DNA of 57,569 bases from Bacteroidales bacterium. GTDB taxonomy: Bacteria > Bacteroidota > Bacteroidia > Bacteroidales > UBA932. A program made the position numbers and the translations under genes. Shown here in pieces: positions 34,230 through 42,597 of this stretch; within the stretch, counting starts at the first letter, position 1, and each line of letters starts with the position of its first letter. Below the pieces are notes generated by a model, which was not told the DNA's origin, did no database searches, and saw only the letters and a list, made by a program, of their open reading frames with translations. The stretch lies in NCBI GenBank assembly GCA_017423025.1, contig JAFPGC010000066.1, positions 1 to 57,569 on the forward strand, read 5' to 3'.

Positions 34230-37102
34230 AGGTATTGGGCAGTAAAGGTCTTCCCCTGCTTCTTCAGATCTTCGGGCGTTCCGGCAAACACCACTTCCCC
34301 GCCCCGGTCACCGGCATCGGGGCCCAGGTCTATTACCCAGTCCGCGCTGCGGATTACATCTACGTTATGCTCCACCACAATGACGGTATGGCCTTTGCCG
34401 ATGAGCACGTCAAACGCTTTCAGGAGCTTCTCCACATCGTAGAAATGGAGGCCCGTGGTGGGCTCGTCAAAGATAAAGAGGATGCGCTCGCGCCCGCCGG
34501 CCGCCAGGGACAGGAAGTAAGCCAGCTTGATACGCTGGCTCTCGCCGCCGGAAAGCGTGCTGGACGGCTGGCCCAGCTTGATATAGCCCAGGCCCACGTC
34601 CACCAGCGGCTGCAGCTTGGTGGCAATGTTGCGCGCCGCATCTTCCTTCTGAGCACCGAAGAAGGCAATGGCCTGCTCTACGCTCAGGTTCAGGATGTCG
34701 TCTACATTGAGTCCCTGGTAGCGGACTTCCAGGATATCGGGTTTGAAGCGCTTTCCGCCGCAGCTTTCGCACACCATGGTCACATCGGCCATGAACTGCA
34801 TGCCTATCTTCACGAAGCCGTCGCCCTGGCACTCCGGGCATCGGCCTCCCTCCTGGTTGAAGGAGAAGAAGGACGGCGTATACCCGTTGATGCGGGCGTA
34901 TTGCTGGTCCGAGAGGAGTTTGCGGATGTCGTCGTATACTTTGAGGTAAGTGACCGCGTTGGAACGGGAGCTTTTGCCGATGGGATTCTGGTCCACGTAT
35001 TCCACGCGGGTAATGCGGCTCAGGTCTCCCGAGAGGCCCTTGAAGGTGCCGGGGAGGTCGCCCGTCTCGTTGATGCGCCGGTGCAGCGCCGGATACAGGA
35101 TGTCCCCCACCAGCGAGCTCTTGCCGCTGCCGGACACGCCGGAAACCACGGTGAACACATTCAGCGGGAACTGGACGTCAATGTCCTTGAGGTTGTTCTG
35201 CATGGCCCCCTGCACGGTAATGCTGTACCGCCAGGGATTCTTCTCCCGAACATAGGGCTTCCGGATACCGGCCAGGTATTGCAGGGTCAGAGATGGCCGA
35301 TCGGAGTCGGCCATGACGGAAGCCTTCGCGTCATGCCCGGCCTGACCGGGCATCTCGGGGGCACCCATATAGACTATCTCTCCCCCATTGATTCCCGCCT
35401 TGGGGCCCAGGTCTATGAGGCAATCTGCCGCACGGATAATCTCCGGATCATGCTCTACCACCACCACCGTGTTACCGATATCCCGCAAGCGCTTGAGGAC
35501 GGCAATGAGCCGCTCCGTATCGCGGGGATGCAGACCGATGGAAGGTTCATCCAGGATGTACATGGAGCCCACCAGCGAACTGCCCAGCGCCGTCACCAGA
35601 TTCACCCGCTGGCTCTCACCGCCGGACAGCGTATTCATGGTCCGGCTCAATGTCAGATATCCCAGTCCCACGTCCTGGATGCATTGCAGGCGGTACTGGA
35701 TTTCCTCCATCGCCTTCCCGGCCACCTCCAGATCCCTGTCTGCGAAGGGCGTCTCCTGGAACCATTTCAGGAGCTCCTCCACCGTCATGCTCAGCAGGTC
35801 GTGGATGGTCTTTCCGGCCACCTTCACGTACAGGGCCTCCTTGCGCAGGCGGCTGCCTCCGCAGGCATGGCAGGTGGTGCGGCCGCTGTAGCGGCTCAGC
35901 ATGTATTTGTACTGAATCTTATATCGGTTACTCTCTACCCACTCGAAGAACTGGTCCAGGCCGCAGTAGGCATCGGGGTCTTCATAGTCTCCCCGATAGG
36001 TCCAGATAATGTGTTTCTGCTCTTCGGTAAGTTTGGCATAAGGCTCGAAGATGGGAATTCCCAGCCGCTCGGCATTCTTGATGAGCTGGTCCTTGAACCA
36101 ACTCATCTTCTCTCCCCTCCAGCAGGCAATGGCCCCGTCGTAAATGCTCTTGGTCTTGTCCGGCACCACCAGGTCCTCGCTGATCCCCACAATCTTTCCC
36201 AGACCCCCGCAAACCGGGCAGGCCCCCAGCGGGCTGTTGAAACTGAACAGATACTCATCCGGCTGCCGGAAAACAATCCCGTCCCTCTCAAACCTGGAGC
36301 AGAAGCGAACTATGCCGTTGGAGGGGGTGGAGGTTCCCGAATCCGTAGCCACCCTCGGCTCCGACGGCTTTTCCCACAGCGCCATGTCGCCCTCTCCCTT
36401 GTCGAAAGCCGACTGGATGGAAGAGTTCAGACGGGTGCGCAGGTCGTCGTCCAGGGTTCCGGACGTCTTCACGCGGTCCACAAGAAGCAGGAGGCCGGCG
36501 GGGTACTTCCCGTCCAGCTTCATCACGTCTTCTATCTGGAGAATACTGCCGTCGTCCGGCTGGAACAGGCGGCCGAAGCCCTCCTCCTTGAGGGCCAGCA
36601 TCAGTTCCACCTTGTCTTCCCGGGCATCCCACTTGATATCGGCCAGGATATACAGGGCGTGCGCCTTACCGTCGTTAATATACTCCAGGACATCCTTGAC
36701 CGTGTGGGCCTTCACCTCTTCTCCGCTTACGGGGGAATAAGTGCGGCCGATGCGGGCAAACAGCAGGCGCAGGTAGTCGTAAATCTCTGTGGTAGTCGCC
36801 ACCGTGGAGCGGGGGTTCTTGATATTGACCTTCTGCTCGATGGCAATGGCCGGCGGAATGCCGTCGATGGCCTCCACGTCGGGTTTTGCCATTCGGCCCA
36901 GGAACTGGCGGGCATAGGAGGAAAGGCTCTCGGCAAAGCGGCGCTGCCCCTCGGCAAACAAAGTATCGAAAGCCAGGGAACTCTTGCCGCTGCCGGAAAC
37001 GCCCGTCACCACCACCAGGCGGTTACGGGGAATCTCCACCGTAATGTCCTTGAGGTTGTTGACCCGGGCATGCCGGATGACTATGTTTCCTTCGGCCGGC
37101 AT
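34226..37102 (-). CDS. uvrA: Excinuclease ABC subunit A
   Basis: The damage-recognition ATPase of nucleotide excision repair. Two ABC cassettes are visible: Walker A GVSGSGKSSLAFDTLFAEG (about residue 35) and GVSGSGKSSLVGDILYPAL, signatures TLSGGESQRV and TLSGGESQRIKLA, and Walker B ILDEPSIGLH and IFDEPTTGLH. Zinc-finger pairs are CPVCGGLG/CHACGG and CPECQGDGF/CESCGG. 958 residues, slightly long: a segment of about 13 residues (EMPGQAGHDAKASVMADSD) between GGEIVYMGAP and LTLQYLAG is encoded by a palindromic repeat. The start overlaps the NusG-like stop by one base (TAATG). Confidence 0.96.
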   Translation of the reverse strand: MPAEGNIVIRHARVNNLKDITVEIPRNRLVVVTGVSGSGKSSLAFDTLFAEGQRRFAESLSSYARQFLGRMAKPDVEAIDGIPPAIAIEQKVNIKNPRSTVATTTEIYDYLRLLFARIGRTYSPVSGEEVKAHTVKDVLEYINDGKAHALYILADIKWDAREDKVELMLALKEEGFGRLFQPDDGSILQIEDVMKLDGKYPAGLLLLVDRVKTSGTLDDDLRTRLNSSIQSAFDKGEGDMALWEKPSEPRVATDSGTSTPSNGIVRFCSRFERDGIVFRQPDEYLFSFNSPLGACPVCGGLGKIVGISEDLVVPDKTKSIYDGAIACWRGEKMSWFKDQLIKNAERLGIPIFEPYAKLTEEQKHIIWTYRGDYEDPDAYCGLDQFFEWVESNRYKIQYKYMLSRYSGRTTCHACGGSRLRKEALYVKVAGKTIHDLLSMTVEELLKWFQETPFADRDLEVAGKAMEEIQYRLQCIQDVGLGYLTLSRTMNTLSGGESQRVNLVTALGSSLVGSMYILDEPSIGLHPRDTERLIAVLKRLRDIGNTVVVVEHDPEIIRAADCLIDLGPKAGINGGEIVYMGAPEMPGQAGHDAKASVMADSDRPSLTLQYLAGIRKPYVREKNPWRYSITVQGAMQNNLKDIDVQFPLNVFTVVSGVSGSGKSSLVGDILYPALHRRINETGDLPGTFKGLSGDLSRITRVEYVDQNPIGKSSRSNAVTYLKVYDDIRKLLSDQQYARINGYTPSFFSFNQEGGRCPECQGDGFVKIGMQFMADVTMVCESCGGKRFKPDILEVRYQGLNVDDILNLSVEQAIAFFGAQKEDAARNIATKLQPLVDVGLGYIKLGQPSSTLSGGESQRIKLAYFLSLAAGGRERILFIFDEPTTGLHFYDVEKLLKAFDVLIGKGHTVIVVEHNVDVIRSADWVIDLGPDAGDRGGEVVFAGTPEDLKKQGKTFTAQYL
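35293..35314. repeat. Inverted repeat containing two heptamers, inside uvrA
   Basis: ATGGCCGA (35293-35300) and TCGGCCAT (35307-35314) are perfect inverted arms around TCGGAG. It lies directly beside the palindromic element in the same inserted segment and includes one GGCCGAT heptamer. Confidence 0.6.
35331..35355. repeat. Palindromic repeat inserted in frame in uvrA
   Basis: ATGCCCGG-CCTGA-CCGGGCAT (35333-35353), flanked by GTC and CTC as in the other copies. It encodes PGQAGHD on the uvrA strand, in a loop where UvrA proteins normally have about 14 residues and this one has about 27. Confidence 0.8.
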
Positions 37103-37746
37103 TATTCTTCCGTTATTTTTTCCAACAGTTCATTGGGAATATACGAGGTGGCAACCGCGATGACACCCTCCACGCATACCAGCAGACGCTGGTCCTTGCG
37201 GATGCGCTTGATGTAGCCCTCAGCCCCTTTGAGCGGGCCTCCGGTCACACGCACGCGGTCTCCCGTGCTGAACTGGATCATCTCATCGGCCGAGAAGAAA
37301 TTCAAGCCGGTCTGACCCGATTCGGTGACCAGTCGGAAAGAGGTCATCTGGATCTCCGGGATGGTGGCGTAGTCCTTGAAATCGGCCTTCTTGTAGATAA
37401 ATCCCAGGGGCTTGTCGCCGGGAGCGTCATCCTTCAGGCGCTGCTCCACTTCCTTGATTTGCGGGAGGGTGGCCTTCACGAAGATGAGGGAGGTCACCAG
37501 AGGCTTGCGTTCGTAGATGACCGGGCCTTCCTGGATGTAGCGGGCATCGGCCCTGTGGCCCGGCTCCACCGAAGCCAGCTTGCGGGCAGCCAGCATGTGT
37601 TCGGCCCCTTTTAACTGGACCTTCTGGACGGCCAGGTAGGTCTCCAGGCCCATGTCAAACAGGATGTCCTCCATTCCGAACACCTTGTTGTAGAACACCT
37701 TGATGGCATACCAGGACTCCTTGTTTTGCTGCTCGCCCTTATCCAT
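37102..37746 (-). CDS. NusG-family specialised antiterminator (UpxY/RfaH-like)
   Basis: Probably modulates elongation of a particular transcript. An NGN domain (SWYAIKVFYNKVFGMEDIL through KPLVTSLIFVKATL) is followed by a KOW domain (GDRVRVTGGPLKGAEGYIKR). The start chosen is ATG 37746 (MDKGEQQNKESWYAI), since a longer frame would begin upstream of the promoter. About 214 residues. Such paralogues usually head surface-polysaccharide loci in Bacteroides; here the first downstream gene is uvrA, then a glycosyltransferase. It is distinct from the housekeeping NusG, which lies beside secE. Confidence 0.85.
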   Translation of the reverse strand: MDKGEQQNKESWYAIKVFYNKVFGMEDILFDMGLETYLAVQKVQLKGAEHMLAARKLASVEPGHRADARYIQEGPVIYERKPLVTSLIFVKATLPQIKEVEQRLKDDAPGDKPLGFIYKKADFKDYATIPEIQMTSFRLVTESGQTGLNFFSADEMIQFSTGDRVRVTGGPLKGAEGYIKRIRKDQRLLVCVEGVIAVATSYIPNELLEKITEE

Positions 37747-37768
37747 TCGTTTTCCTAATGATAGAAAG

Positions 37769-37800
37769 CAAAGGTACAACTATTTTCGGGAACCCGCAAA
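37769..37800 (-). promoter_or_regulatory. Promoter for the NusG-like-uvrA operon
   Basis: TTTG (37797-37800), 20 bp, TACCTTTG (37769-37776) on the minus strand: a near-perfect Bacteroidota promoter. It fixes the NusG-like start at 37746. Confidence 0.8.
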
Positions 37801-37811
37801 ATACGCCATTT

Positions 37812-37850
37812 TGACAGTAATTTTTGCCATTATGGCAGGACAACCTGTCA
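37812..37850. promoter_or_regulatory. Nested inverted repeats upstream of hsp20
   Basis: TGACAG (37812-37817) and CTGTCA (37845-37850) are perfect inverted arms. Between them lies TGCCAT-T-ATGGCA (37825-37837), also perfect. They sit 31-69 bp upstream of a sigma-54-like promoter, a plausible place for an activator site. Confidence 0.5.
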
Positions 37851-37880
37851 TTTTGTCTACCTTTTGAACAATTTTTAGCA

Positions 37881-37897
37881 TTGGCCCCACGTTTGCC
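37881..37897 (+). promoter_or_regulatory. Sigma-54-like -24/-12 promoter for hsp20
   Basis: TTGGCCCCACGTTTGCC has GG and GC dinucleotides exactly 12 bp apart inside TTGGC and TTTGC, matching the -24/-12 consensus except at the A of GCA. It lies 82 bp before the hsp20 ATG. No TAnnTTTG promoter was seen in this gap on the plus strand. Confidence 0.55.
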
Positions 37898-37978
37898 ATA
37901 GTACCGGTCGAACGCGCCTCACAAAGCCGCTCAATAAGAAAAAAAGTTAAACATAAATACTGATAGGAGATTAAAACC

Positions 37979-38407
37979 ATGTTACCTGCAAGAAGAAACA
38001 ACCCCGTTTGGGTTCCGGACCTGTTCAACGATTTCTTTGACAACAGCTGGATGGAGCGTCCCAAGGCTACCTGCCCCGCCATCAACGTATTAGAAACCCC
38101 CGAGCAGTACCAGTTGGAACTGGCCGCTCCCGGAATGACCAAGGCCGATTTTGACATCCACCTGGATGAAGACGGAGACCTGGTGATCAAGATGGAGAAG
38201 AAGCAGGATGCGAACGAGCAGAAGAAGGGCCATTATGTGCGCCGCGAGTTCTCTTACACCAAGTTCCAGCAGACCATGCTCCTGCCCGAAGACACCGACC
38301 GTGAGGCCATCAACGCCAAGGTAGAAAACGGCGTGCTGGTGGTGAACATGCCCAAGGTCAAGAAGGTGGAAATCGAGAAGGCCAAGAAGCAGATTACCAT
38401 CGAGTAA
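37979..38407 (+). CDS. Small heat-shock protein, Hsp20/alpha-crystallin family
   Basis: An ATP-independent holdase chaperone of 142 residues. The short N-terminal arm includes NDFFDNSW; the alpha-crystallin domain runs from NVLETPEQYQLELAAPGMTK to VENGVLVVNMPKV. The C-terminus KKQITIE carries the I-x-I motif used for oligomer assembly. It is monocistronic as far as can be seen. Upstream lie a sigma-54-like promoter and inverted repeats; downstream is a long perfect hairpin. Confidence 0.93.
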   Translation: MLPARRNNPVWVPDLFNDFFDNSWMERPKATCPAINVLETPEQYQLELAAPGMTKADFDIHLDEDGDLVIKMEKKQDANEQKKGHYVRREFSYTKFQQTMLLPEDTDREAINAKVENGVLVVNMPKVKKVEIEKAKKQITIE

Positions 38408-38437
38408 GCTCCGGCCCTCACTCATTTAGCAGACTGG

Positions 38438-38477
38438 TTTCATCCCCAAGTGCAAATGCTTGCATTTGGGGATGAAA
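38438..38477. terminator. 18-bp perfect hairpin after hsp20
   Basis: TTTCATCCCCAAGTGCAA (38438-38455) pairs with TTGCATTTGGGGATGAAA (38460-38477), one pair being G-T, around ATGC. There is no T tract, so it is not a standard intrinsic terminator. It may stabilise the hsp20 mRNA, encode a small RNA, or be a mobile-element remnant. Confidence 0.55.
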
Positions 38478-38682
38478 TGCTTTCGCAGGTGTTGTTGTAG
38501 AAGGCGCCGAAGAGGTGGTGGGCCAGGTTCCACCAAGGGACTCTTCGGCATAATCAAAGATAGCGCCCAGAAAATCTTCAAGAAAGGCGAGAAGTAAACT
38601 GGGCTCCCACGCCCGCATTGTGAATGCCCGGAACTTCGGCAAGCTGTATCCGGAGTCTCCGGTCGAGTTTTCCTGAAATCAA
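38478..38682 (+). other. Possible decayed coding sequence
   Basis: About 200 bp without an intact gene. The plus strand contains protein-like runs in different frames: GAEEVVGQVP, then KGLFGIIKDSAQKIFKKGEK ending at a stop near 38597, then ARIVNARNFGKLYPESPVEF ending near 38676. Their amphipathic look suggests frameshifted gene tails, but I recognise no family. Confidence 0.3.
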
Positions 38683-39300
38683 CTACGGAATCCAACGGTC
38701 CGAGCTGAATTGCATGGGAGGTACCGCTTCGTTGCGGTAGGAACCGCCGTAACTGCGGACCATGCTTCTCTCCAAGTCCTCCCATTGGACCATTACCTGC
38801 CGATAGGTGCCGGAACGGAAATCATACTCCGTGCGGATGCTTTGGGGGAATGCGTCGGTTGAATAAGGAGAGAAATAAGGGGCTCCGCCCGGAGGATACA
38901 CATAAACGAAGGGATTTGATGCGTTCATCAGGGGGACGGCCCCCTGGGGGAAACTGTAGGGACTGGTAAGAAAGAGTTTGCCGATGGAAAGAAGCACCAT
39001 CTCCGTTGTGGAAAGTTTCCGGGGCTTGACTCCCTCCAGATTCTGCCGCACGGAAGCCATGACACGGTTGTAGGTCTCCTGATTAATGCGAGCAGCCCTC
39101 TCCTCCTTGCTTTCCACCGCCCCGGGCGTAGGGAAAAGGAAGATGGGGGGCCGATGGACAGAAAAGGCCGGAGGATCCGTCACCGGAAGCGGCCGCGGCT
39201 TGACCACCACCGTATCGGCCTTGTCCACATACTCCTGCGCCTGCAGGCCCGTAGCGCCCGCCAGCAGCAATACCAATGTAAAAAGCCACATTCGTCTCAT
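38683..39300 (-). CDS. Secreted protein of unknown function
   Basis: A protein of about 205 residues with a signal peptide (MRRMWLFTLVLLLAGATG, cleavage near LQAQE). The start chosen is ATG 39300; the longer frame starts with TTG. The mature part is proline-rich (VVKPRPLPVTDPPAF), then has a helical stretch with RINQETYNRVMASVRQN, and ends in an aromatic, glycine-containing region (YVYPPGGAPYFSPY). No catalytic motif is seen. It follows the GH106 gene by 53 bp in the same direction and may be co-transcribed with it. Family not recognised. Confidence 0.6.
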   Translation of the reverse strand: MRRMWLFTLVLLLAGATGLQAQEYVDKADTVVVKPRPLPVTDPPAFSVHRPPIFLFPTPGAVESKEERAARINQETYNRVMASVRQNLEGVKPRKLSTTEMVLLSIGKLFLTSPYSFPQGAVPLMNASNPFVYVYPPGGAPYFSPYSTDAFPQSIRTEYDFRSGTYRQVMVQWEDLERSMVRSYGGSYRNEAVPPMQFSSDRWIP

Positions 39301-39353
39301 ACCAACCCGCTTCTTACTCAAGAATTATGCCGCATGGGGTATGAGAATTATAC

Positions 39354-42300
39354 TCAAGGTTTTCCGTAGCCGGTCAGGACCACCGGGCCCAGCAGGCCGG
39401 AAGGCTGGAGCTTATCCCCCGCCTCGTAAAAGCGGCGGATACGGGTCACCGGCTCCACGTTCTTCTGCCGGTCCCCTATCATCCGGTTCACCCACAGATT
39501 GGTCACGTAGACTTCCAGTTTGTTGTCGCCCTTCTTCAGATAAGGAAGGATATCGGCCGATACGAAAGGTGCTCGCCACAGGACGCCGGCCGGGTGCCCG
39601 TTGATCACCAGTTCCGCCATAACATTCACCTCTCCCAGGTCTATCCGGGCCTGGTCAAGCCCCTTCAAACTGTCCATGGTAAAATGGGTGGTGTAATGTG
39701 CCGTGCCGGAGAAATATTTCACCACAGGGTCGCTGTTGGTGGTCCAGTCGTTCAGCACGGAGAAAGTCTCCAGCGCCCGCTCTCCCCCTTTCTGCACAAA
39801 TTCCACATCCCAGTAGCGCTCCAGCTTTTGGGCCGATACCACCGCCCCGGTCTTTCGGGGGGCCGATACGCCCAGCGGGGCATTGGAAAGCACATAGAAC
39901 AGGGCATCGCCGGGAGCCAGGGAGAAAGGCACGGCCGTATAGCCGTCGCCCGCCCCGGAGCATTCCAGGGCCGATGTCTCCCCCGTCTCGGGGTTGAAGA
40001 GGGCGGCGAAACGGGCTTCTGCGCGGAAGCGCACGGTGCCGCATTGCTTCTGCCCGGTAAAGTTGCCCAGCCAGTAAATATCGGCCTTGCCGGGCACTTC
40101 GCGATGGACGAACTGGATGCCCACGAGGGAAGCCTCGTGCCCCCGCTTGTTGACGGGAATGGCCGAGGTGGGGTCGCCGAACATCCGCACCGGGACGCTT
40201 CCTTCGGGGAAGACGACATCGGCCTTCATATCCTGCGGGAAGGCGTCCTTTTCGTCCACCACGCGCACTCCGGCAGCGCGGAACGCTTCAATCCTGTTTT
40301 TAAGGTCTTCCGAGACCACTTTGGCGCTGCGGCCTAGCATGAGCATGCTGTACTTCTGGCCGCTGTCAGTGACCAGGCAGCCGTCCTTCACGCGCACCCG
40401 GTTGAGCAGTACATCCGGGTTGGCGTAATCGAAGTTGAAGCCCGTGGGAATGTCCGGCAGGAAGCGGAAGGACTCTCCCCCATAGACGGCCGTGGCATTG
40501 GTGTCTTCGCCGTAGAAGAGGAGGATGTCGGCCACGTTCCGGCCCATCTGCATCATCTGGCTGCTGCGCGCCAGATAGTCTGTCCAGACCTTGGCATAGG
40601 AAGCCCAGGTCTCGTTGCGGTGGAACCACTGGCCGTATTTGAAGAGCCCCAGGCCGGGCAGGAAGTCGTCCGAGGGCTGCGAGGCCGAGTCGTGGATGAT
40701 GAAGCGGTTGAGGCCGCTGGCCAAGGCCATATCGGCCACCGGCTTGATATTGCCGGGATGGTAGGTGTAGGCCCTCTTGTCGTCACCCGAGACGGTGAAG
40801 GACTCTGCAGCTGCGATGTTCTGTCCGTAGATATGGGCCACGGAGGCGCTTTCGCGGATGTCCGTGATGGAGGCCGGGAGCATGGAACCGGAGGGGCTGT
40901 CCGTCATCCAGATGGCGGCCATGGGCACCGAGGCGGCCCGTTTGGCATCCATTCCGTCGCCCACGAAGGCGCGGCCGGACTCGTGGGACTCGATGTAGGT
41001 TCCCTTCATTCCGTATTCCTTGACGAACTCGCCAATGCGGGCATAGTTCTCCGTAAACAGTTCTCCCAGGGTCTTGCGCCAGTCAAAGAGGAACTTTTCA
41101 CTGGTGGCGGCGTCGCCTATGATCTCACCGGCCAGCACCGGCATCCAGGGGATGAGGTCGTAGCCGCGGCGCTTCAGGAATTCTTGCGGCAGGGAGGGCG
41201 TCCAGGTTTCGGATTTGGCCTCGAAACTGTCTACCAGGATATGGGTAACGCCCCTGGGGCCCAGCATGCCACCCGCCGCGCCCCTGTACATGTCCAGATA
41301 GGTATGGAAATAGCGGCTCCAGGCCTCTTTGTTCAGTTTATCTACCTCCAGGCCGGTGGCATTGGGAGATGCAGGGTGGTTCATCTTGCCGGTGAGCGAA
41401 GCCCCGAAGCGGTAAATCCTCCACTTCCCTTCCGGCAGGCGGCAGGCAAGCCTTCCTTCCGGGGACATGCGTCCCGTTAGGATGACAATGTCATCGGCCT
41501 TTATGCATTTTTCGTTCTGGATCTGCTCTGTGGGGAAACGGTTGAAATCGTAGGGGAAGCAGTAGCCGGCCTTTTCCTCGAACATCTCTATCTTGCGCAC
41601 GCCGTTGAGTTGGAGGTCCTTGATGGCGCTTCCCGTGACGCGGAAATACTTCGCCTTGGTGGCCGGGATGTTCATGGTCACATAATCGAACGGGGACTTC
41701 CTAACGCGGCAGACGGTTTTCCAGGTTTTTCCGTCCTGGCTGCACTGCAATTCGGAATCCGTGTAAATCTCCCCTTCCCGGGGGCGGAAGCCGCTCTGGG
41801 TCCGCTTCACGGTGAAGGACTGAATGGTGCGGGCGCGCGGGAAACTGACGGTGAAGGCTGTTGCGTCCTTGGTTAGTTCCGCCCCCATTTCCTCCATGCT
41901 CAGGTCTCCTTCCGGCAGTTTGACGGCCACAACGGCCACATCGTAGCCAAAGTCTTCCACCTTGACATGCTCCACATCGGCCGGCAAATCCTTATACTGG
42001 CCCGTTATCTTGGTGAGCGGCGGGAGTACCACGTCAATGTCCCCGCCCTGTACGTCCAGCGTCTGCCATTCCAGCTTTTTCATGGCATCTTCCGGCTTTA
42101 CCCAGGGCCCTCCCGTGCTGCTCCAGCCCGGGGCGCTGGCCACCGTCACTTCCATTCCCAGGGAATCGGCCAAGGCTATGGCGTAACGGTACGCCTCCTT
42201 CCAACTATCGGACAGATAAGGCCTTTTAAAGGCCGCCGCCTTGGGCATGTTCACCCCGCCGGCATCGAACTGATGGAAGCCTGCCACCCCCACGCCGTCC

Positions 42301-42476
42301 ATCCACAAAAGGTCTTTCCGGATGCCGTCCAGGCTCACTTCCCCGTCCATCCAATGCCACCACACGTAAGGCCTCGCGGCGCGGGAGGGGTTCTGAAATG
42401 CCTGAACCAGGCTGTCCGGCTCCTGCACGGGAGAGGCAGCCGAAAAAAGTAAAGAAAGAAGCAGGGATGTGAACAT
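39354..42476 (-). CDS. Glycoside hydrolase family 106-like (alpha-L-rhamnosidase-like)
   Basis: A large exported enzyme (1040 residues, signal MFTSLLLSLLFSAASPVQ) that probably removes rhamnose from plant or microbial glycans. The opening RPYVWWHWMDGEVSLDGI with VAGFHQFDAGG is the GH106 signature region, and YIESHESGRAFVGDGMDAKR is in the barrel. The end (about 900-1030) has a beta-sandwich with LGEVNVMAELVINGHPAGVLW and TNLWVNRMIGD, also family-typical. It contains a dense cluster of the ATCGGCC heptamer. Divergent from an AraC-type regulator, which could control it. Confidence 0.85.
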   Translation of the reverse strand: MFTSLLLSLLFSAASPVQEPDSLVQAFQNPSRAARPYVWWHWMDGEVSLDGIRKDLLWMDGVGVAGFHQFDAGGVNMPKAAAFKRPYLSDSWKEAYRYAIALADSLGMEVTVASAPGWSSTGGPWVKPEDAMKKLEWQTLDVQGGDIDVVLPPLTKITGQYKDLPADVEHVKVEDFGYDVAVVAVKLPEGDLSMEEMGAELTKDATAFTVSFPRARTIQSFTVKRTQSGFRPREGEIYTDSELQCSQDGKTWKTVCRVRKSPFDYVTMNIPATKAKYFRVTGSAIKDLQLNGVRKIEMFEEKAGYCFPYDFNRFPTEQIQNEKCIKADDIVILTGRMSPEGRLACRLPEGKWRIYRFGASLTGKMNHPASPNATGLEVDKLNKEAWSRYFHTYLDMYRGAAGGMLGPRGVTHILVDSFEAKSETWTPSLPQEFLKRRGYDLIPWMPVLAGEIIGDAATSEKFLFDWRKTLGELFTENYARIGEFVKEYGMKGTYIESHESGRAFVGDGMDAKRAASVPMAAIWMTDSPSGSMLPASITDIRESASVAHIYGQNIAAAESFTVSGDDKRAYTYHPGNIKPVADMALASGLNRFIIHDSASQPSDDFLPGLGLFKYGQWFHRNETWASYAKVWTDYLARSSQMMQMGRNVADILLFYGEDTNATAVYGGESFRFLPDIPTGFNFDYANPDVLLNRVRVKDGCLVTDSGQKYSMLMLGRSAKVVSEDLKNRIEAFRAAGVRVVDEKDAFPQDMKADVVFPEGSVPVRMFGDPTSAIPVNKRGHEASLVGIQFVHREVPGKADIYWLGNFTGQKQCGTVRFRAEARFAALFNPETGETSALECSGAGDGYTAVPFSLAPGDALFYVLSNAPLGVSAPRKTGAVVSAQKLERYWDVEFVQKGGERALETFSVLNDWTTNSDPVVKYFSGTAHYTTHFTMDSLKGLDQARIDLGEVNVMAELVINGHPAGVLWRAPFVSADILPYLKKGDNKLEVYVTNLWVNRMIGDRQKNVEPVTRIRRFYEAGDKLQPSGLLGPVVLTGYGKP

Positions 42477-42584
42477 AGTCTATTGGTCTGTATTATTTCC
42501 ACATAGCGTGGGAACCTATCGTTTTATGGCCTTTTAGCGGTACTAATATAAGAAAAAAATGCTTCCCCTCTCCTAATTTTGCAG

Positions 42585-42592
42585 TAACTTTG
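42585..42592 (+). promoter_or_regulatory. -7 box 5 bp before the AraC-type regulator
   Basis: TAACTTTG followed by CGCTG and then ATG at 42598. As with the glycosyltransferase at 32546, the predicted transcript would be leaderless or nearly so. Confidence 0.5.
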
Positions 42593-42597
42593 CGCTG

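Noticed and set aside
34235-37216. A 993-codon open frame on the plus strand opposite uvrA
   Set aside because: Its sequence is low in recognisable structure and mirrors uvrA codon bias; uvrA on the minus strand has all its motifs.
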